16,719 nt of DNA from Candidatus Tepidiaquacellales bacterium UBA6667. GTDB taxonomy: Bacteria; Bacteroidota; Ignavibacteria; Tepidaquicellales; Tepidaquicellaceae. Positions within the stretch are counted from its first letter, which is position 1. Every line of letters begins with the position of its first letter. The DNA lies in the NCBI GenBank assembly GCA_002455255.1, contig DKKL01000043.1, positions 1 to 16,719 on the forward strand, given 5' to 3'. The notes under the pieces were generated by a model. The model worked only from the letters and a program-made list of their open reading frames with translations. It had not been told where the DNA came from and did not search any database. The position numbers and the translations under genes are program-made. This document shows positions 14,369 through 16,719 of this stretch, in pieces.

Positions 14369-16054
14369 TTATATAGTTAAACCGAGATTTATAAAGAAAT
14401 ATCTGTCTATTAGTTTTTTATTAATATATAATTTATCAGTCTGTGCATATACATATTTGAAACTTAACTTCCACTGAAGCAGTGGTTCCCAGTTCAAGTT
14501 AAACTCATATATGTTTTTATTTATTCTATCTCCGTTCAAAAAGCCCACTCTGTCCGATACAATATATTGACCGTCATTTATATTTCCACCATAGTTCAGT
14601 ATTGTGTTTCCAGCGGAATCTATCCTTCCTGCTGCGTGCCTCTGAATCCTAAACAATGCTGATGCATTCAATCTTGAATCAAAATAATAATTTAAACCAA
14701 CTGCAATCTCATCTGAATTTGGCTGAAGCAAATGCCCTAATGGTAAATTCCAATGTGTATATTGTGCAAGGTTATCCTCGTGAGTATATACAAATGGATT
14801 AATTCTTGTGTATTCCGTTATCGCAACTAAACCCGGAACTGTAAAAGCATTATTGTAAAATATCCCTGCCTGATATCCAAACTTATTTGTAATATCATCG
14901 CTCTTAAATATTCCACTCATACTGAAATCATCAAGTAAAACACTTAAATGAAAAGATAAATTTTTTATCGGAACCGCCTCTAAGTCAAATCCCATAATGG
15001 AATTATTTGCATTGTCATTTTTACCCTGTGATGATTTGTTTAATTCCGCCGCAGTTAAAAAACTTATCGGATTAAAAAATGTGAAATTAAATGGTGAGTT
15101 CGGAATGATAACACTTTCAAAAACTCCCATCTTAAACCTGTCTGAAAAATTTACAGTCAGTCTGTGTGTAGAAATATTTTTTGCATCAAGTTGATTTCCC
15201 GGAATTCCTGCTGAATCTCCTCTTAATCCTCCGTATGTAAATGAATATTGAAGTGCTTTGTAATTTAAATCTAATTTAAAAAAATCAAAAGCCACAGTAT
15301 TATTTGAAAGATATAATTTATCAATATATCCAAACCCTTGTCTGAGAGGTGTTCTTCCTGCTGTCAATGCTAACCAATTTGTAGCCGTTTGATACCTAAG
15401 ATATCCTTCAAAAGGTGTATAATAATTTTCATCTTTTTCTCCAAGTTTCCAATCAGAAAATATTTCAGGGTCTGTCAATCTCGCAAATCTTATATCTCCT
15501 GAATCTCCTGAAGTCTTTAACCAGTTTACGGCTTTCAGAAAATATCCAACTGAATTAAACAATGAACCTCTCACCTGAAATCCAACTCCCATAAAAGAAA
15601 TTGACCTGTCACCAAGTGAATCTCCGTTTGCTTTCCTGAATGTGCTTCCCCCTGTCAAATCAAAAAACAAACTCGCATTGGAATCTGCATATGCATAAAT
15701 ATGATTATATTTTTTATTTGAAAATAGATTCTCACCTGAAAAATCATTTACGAGTGAGATATTTTCTTTTAAATTATGATTTATATCAAATTTGTATTGT
15801 TTAAGATAAAAATTCAGTATGTTTTTATCATTTGAATTCAGAGAATTTGCGGATGAATTTATTTTTACGAGGAATTTTGCAATTTCATATCTCGATAGCG
15901 GAAGATTGGATGAATTGTAATCCGGTATAATTTCCTGCACTTGCATTCGTTTGAGAAAATCATAAACTTCATCATTTGCATTTGTAAGTTCTATTTGCGT
16001 ATATGCAGTTCCGGAAAAAATTATGATATATAGGACAGTTAAGATAGATTTCAT
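14369..16054 (-). CDS. Wzi-like outer-membrane beta-barrel (capsule assembly protein family)
   Basis: From the ATG at 16052-16054 this is 561 residues starting MKSILTVLYIIIFSGTAYT, a typical signal peptide with cleavage before QIEL. A TTG eight codons upstream (16076-16078) would put a charged extension before the signal peptide and is less likely. After the signal comes NANDEVYDFLKRMQV, then IIPDYNSSNLPLSRYEIAKFL, the short N-terminal region I know from Wzi-family proteins of Bacteroidota. The rest alternates polar and aromatic residues in amphipathic strands (GYLRYQTATNWLALTAGR, TYGGLRGD, FNLNWEPLLQWKLSFKYVY), as in an outer-membrane barrel, and ends in a hydrophobic strand. Escherichia coli Wzi is a surface lectin that holds capsule. 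Here a role in anchoring surface polysaccharide is plausible but unproved. No other capsule export gene is in view. Confidence 0.72.
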   Translation of the reverse strand: MKSILTVLYIIIFSGTAYTQIELTNANDEVYDFLKRMQVQEIIPDYNSSNLPLSRYEIAKFLVKINSSANSLNSNDKNILNFYLKQYKFDINHNLKENISLVNDFSGENLFSNKKYNHIYAYADSNASLFFDLTGGSTFRKANGDSLGDRSISFMGVGFQVRGSLFNSVGYFLKAVNWLKTSGDSGDIRFARLTDPEIFSDWKLGEKDENYYTPFEGYLRYQTATNWLALTAGRTPLRQGFGYIDKLYLSNNTVAFDFFKLDLNYKALQYSFTYGGLRGDSAGIPGNQLDAKNISTHRLTVNFSDRFKMGVFESVIIPNSPFNFTFFNPISFLTAAELNKSSQGKNDNANNSIMGFDLEAVPIKNLSFHLSVLLDDFSMSGIFKSDDITNKFGYQAGIFYNNAFTVPGLVAITEYTRINPFVYTHEDNLAQYTHWNLPLGHLLQPNSDEIAVGLNYYFDSRLNASALFRIQRHAAGRIDSAGNTILNYGGNINDGQYIVSDRVGFLNGDRINKNIYEFNLNWEPLLQWKLSFKYVYAQTDKLYINKKLIDRYFFINLGLTI

Positions 16055-16128
16055 TTTTTGTTTTATTTGGCGATTCAATTTTATGATTAATTTTTTCTTT
16101 TTCAGTGTTAAAATTTATGGTATTTTGT

Positions 16129-16134
16129 TATAAT
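16129..16134 (+). promoter_or_regulatory. Possible -10 element upstream of trhO
   Basis: A perfect TATAAT occurs 53 nt before the trhO ATG, in the 133-nt spacer divergent from the Wzi-like gene. No convincing -35 is present at 16-18 bp, and the spacer is so AT-rich that chance is a real alternative. Confidence 0.25.
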
Positions 16135-16187
16135 AAGTATAGAATTAAGTGAATTTAATCTGAAAATGAATATATTTATCTTTGTTT

Positions 16188-16719
16188 ATGGCTAAAAAGA
16201 TATTACCTGCATATCGAGTTCTGTTATATTATAAATATGTGGCGATTGAAAATCCTCATCAATATATAGAATATCATTTGAGATTCTGTAAATCTCTAAA
16301 TCTAAAAGGAAGAATAATTGTTGCTCCTGAAGGAATTAATGGAACTGTATGTGGAACTTATGACCAAACAGAAGCATATATTAATGCGATGAAAATGGAT
16401 AAAAGATTTGAAGATATTGAGTTTAAGATTGATAATGAAAATGACAATACATTTAAAAAAATGTTTGTCAGATATAAAGATGAATTAGTAACATTGAAAT
16501 ATGAAGATGATATAAATCCGAATGAGATAACAGGTGTCCATCTACCCCCGGATAAATTTCTTGAAATGATGAATAGAGAAGATGTCGTGATAGTTGATGC
16601 AAGAAATGAATATGAATATGATATTGGACATTTTAAAAATGCTATTAAACCGGAAGGAATAGATAATTTTAAACAGTTTCCTGATTTTATCAGAAAAAAT
16701 TTATCTGAATATAAAGATA
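16188..16719 (+). CDS. trhO: tRNA uridine(34) hydroxylase TrhO (rhodanese domain, UPF0176), 5' part
   Basis: The frame opens at ATG 16188 and runs without a stop to the window edge, giving 177 residues of an expected ~320. The start MAKKILPAYRVLLYYKYVAI, then CKSLNLKGRIIVAPEGINGT, MKMDKRFEDIEFK and FKKMFVRYKDELVTL match the N-terminal domain of the TrhO/YceA family. The rhodanese domain begins near residue 120 (DVVIVDARNEYEYDIGHF from 132). The catalytic cysteine would lie beyond the window end and cannot be checked. TrhO catalyses prephenate-independent, oxygen-dependent hydroxylation of U34 in certain tRNAs, giving 5-hydroxyuridine. The gene diverges from the Wzi-like gene across a 133-nt spacer. 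No Shine-Dalgarno site precedes the ATG. The start agrees with the usual position of the conserved YYKY motif. Confidence 0.92.
   Translation, partial: MAKKILPAYRVLLYYKYVAIENPHQYIEYHLRFCKSLNLKGRIIVAPEGINGTVCGTYDQTEAYINAMKMDKRFEDIEFKIDNENDNTFKKMFVRYKDELVTLKYEDDINPNEITGVHLPPDKFLEMMNREDVVIVDARNEYEYDIGHFKNAIKPEGIDNFKQFPDFIRKNLSEYKD

Noticed and set aside
14369..16054. S-layer (SLH) protein
   Set aside because: The N-terminal segment weakly resembles an SLH motif, but there is only one, and the rest is an outer-membrane beta-barrel as in the Wzi family.
16055..16078. TTG-started N-terminal extension of the Wzi-like protein
   Set aside because: The eight extra residues are polar and charged and come before a complete signal peptide that begins at an ATG; the ATG is the better start.

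Overview
The window is a very AT-rich piece of bacterial chromosome. Gene content points to the Bacteroidota/Chlorobiota/Ignavibacteriota group: a Wzi-like outer-membrane barrel, a secreted PD40 propeller of the kind common there, a lipoprotein with a short lipobox, an M3 oligoendopeptidase, and a mixture of genes with and without Shine-Dalgarno sites. An Ignavibacteria- or Kapabacteria-like organism is my best guess. It is inferred from composition and gene families, not from a marker gene. I saw no rRNA, tRNA, CRISPR array, insertion sequence, prophage or toxin/defence module.

Layout. (1) Positions 1-311 hold the 3' end of a DoxX-family membrane protein on the + strand. (2) Positions 301-7471 hold a six-gene glycan cluster on the - strand. 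In transcription order it contains a 658-aa GT-C-like membrane protein with a C-terminal TPR, a Dpm1-like GT2, a GT4, a GT9 (heptosyltransferase-like), a SAM methyltransferase and a second GT-C membrane glycosyltransferase. The genes are packed with 4-nt overlaps or gaps of 4-8 nt, apart from one 66-nt gap before the GT4. That gap and the region upstream of the first gene share an exact 23-bp element 32-35 nt before a TTG start, so the cluster probably has two transcription units under a common signal. Five of the six genes start with TTG or GTG. (3) A 169-nt divergent spacer separates the cluster from a + strand M3 metallopeptidase (7641-9335). (4) Positions 9415-14366 hold a tight + strand gene string: lipoprotein, upp (uracil phosphoribosyltransferase), rel (bifunctional (p)ppGpp synthetase/hydrolase) and a secreted beta-propeller whose start lies inside rel. 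(5) A convergent Wzi-like outer-membrane protein (14369-16054, - strand) follows after 2 nt. (6) A divergent, truncated trhO (16188 to the window end) closes the window.

How the genes may work together (inference). The GT2 would charge a polyprenyl phosphate with a sugar. The two GT-C proteins would use such donors on the periplasmic side. GT4, GT9 and the methyltransferase would build or modify a surface glycan in the cytoplasm, and the Wzi-like barrel could act at the cell surface. The upp-rel string joins nucleotide salvage with the stringent response. The window looks mostly like ordinary core genome. The parts most worth a second look are the duplicated 23-bp element, the run of non-ATG starts, the cysteine-rich GT9 and the GT-C/TPR protein.
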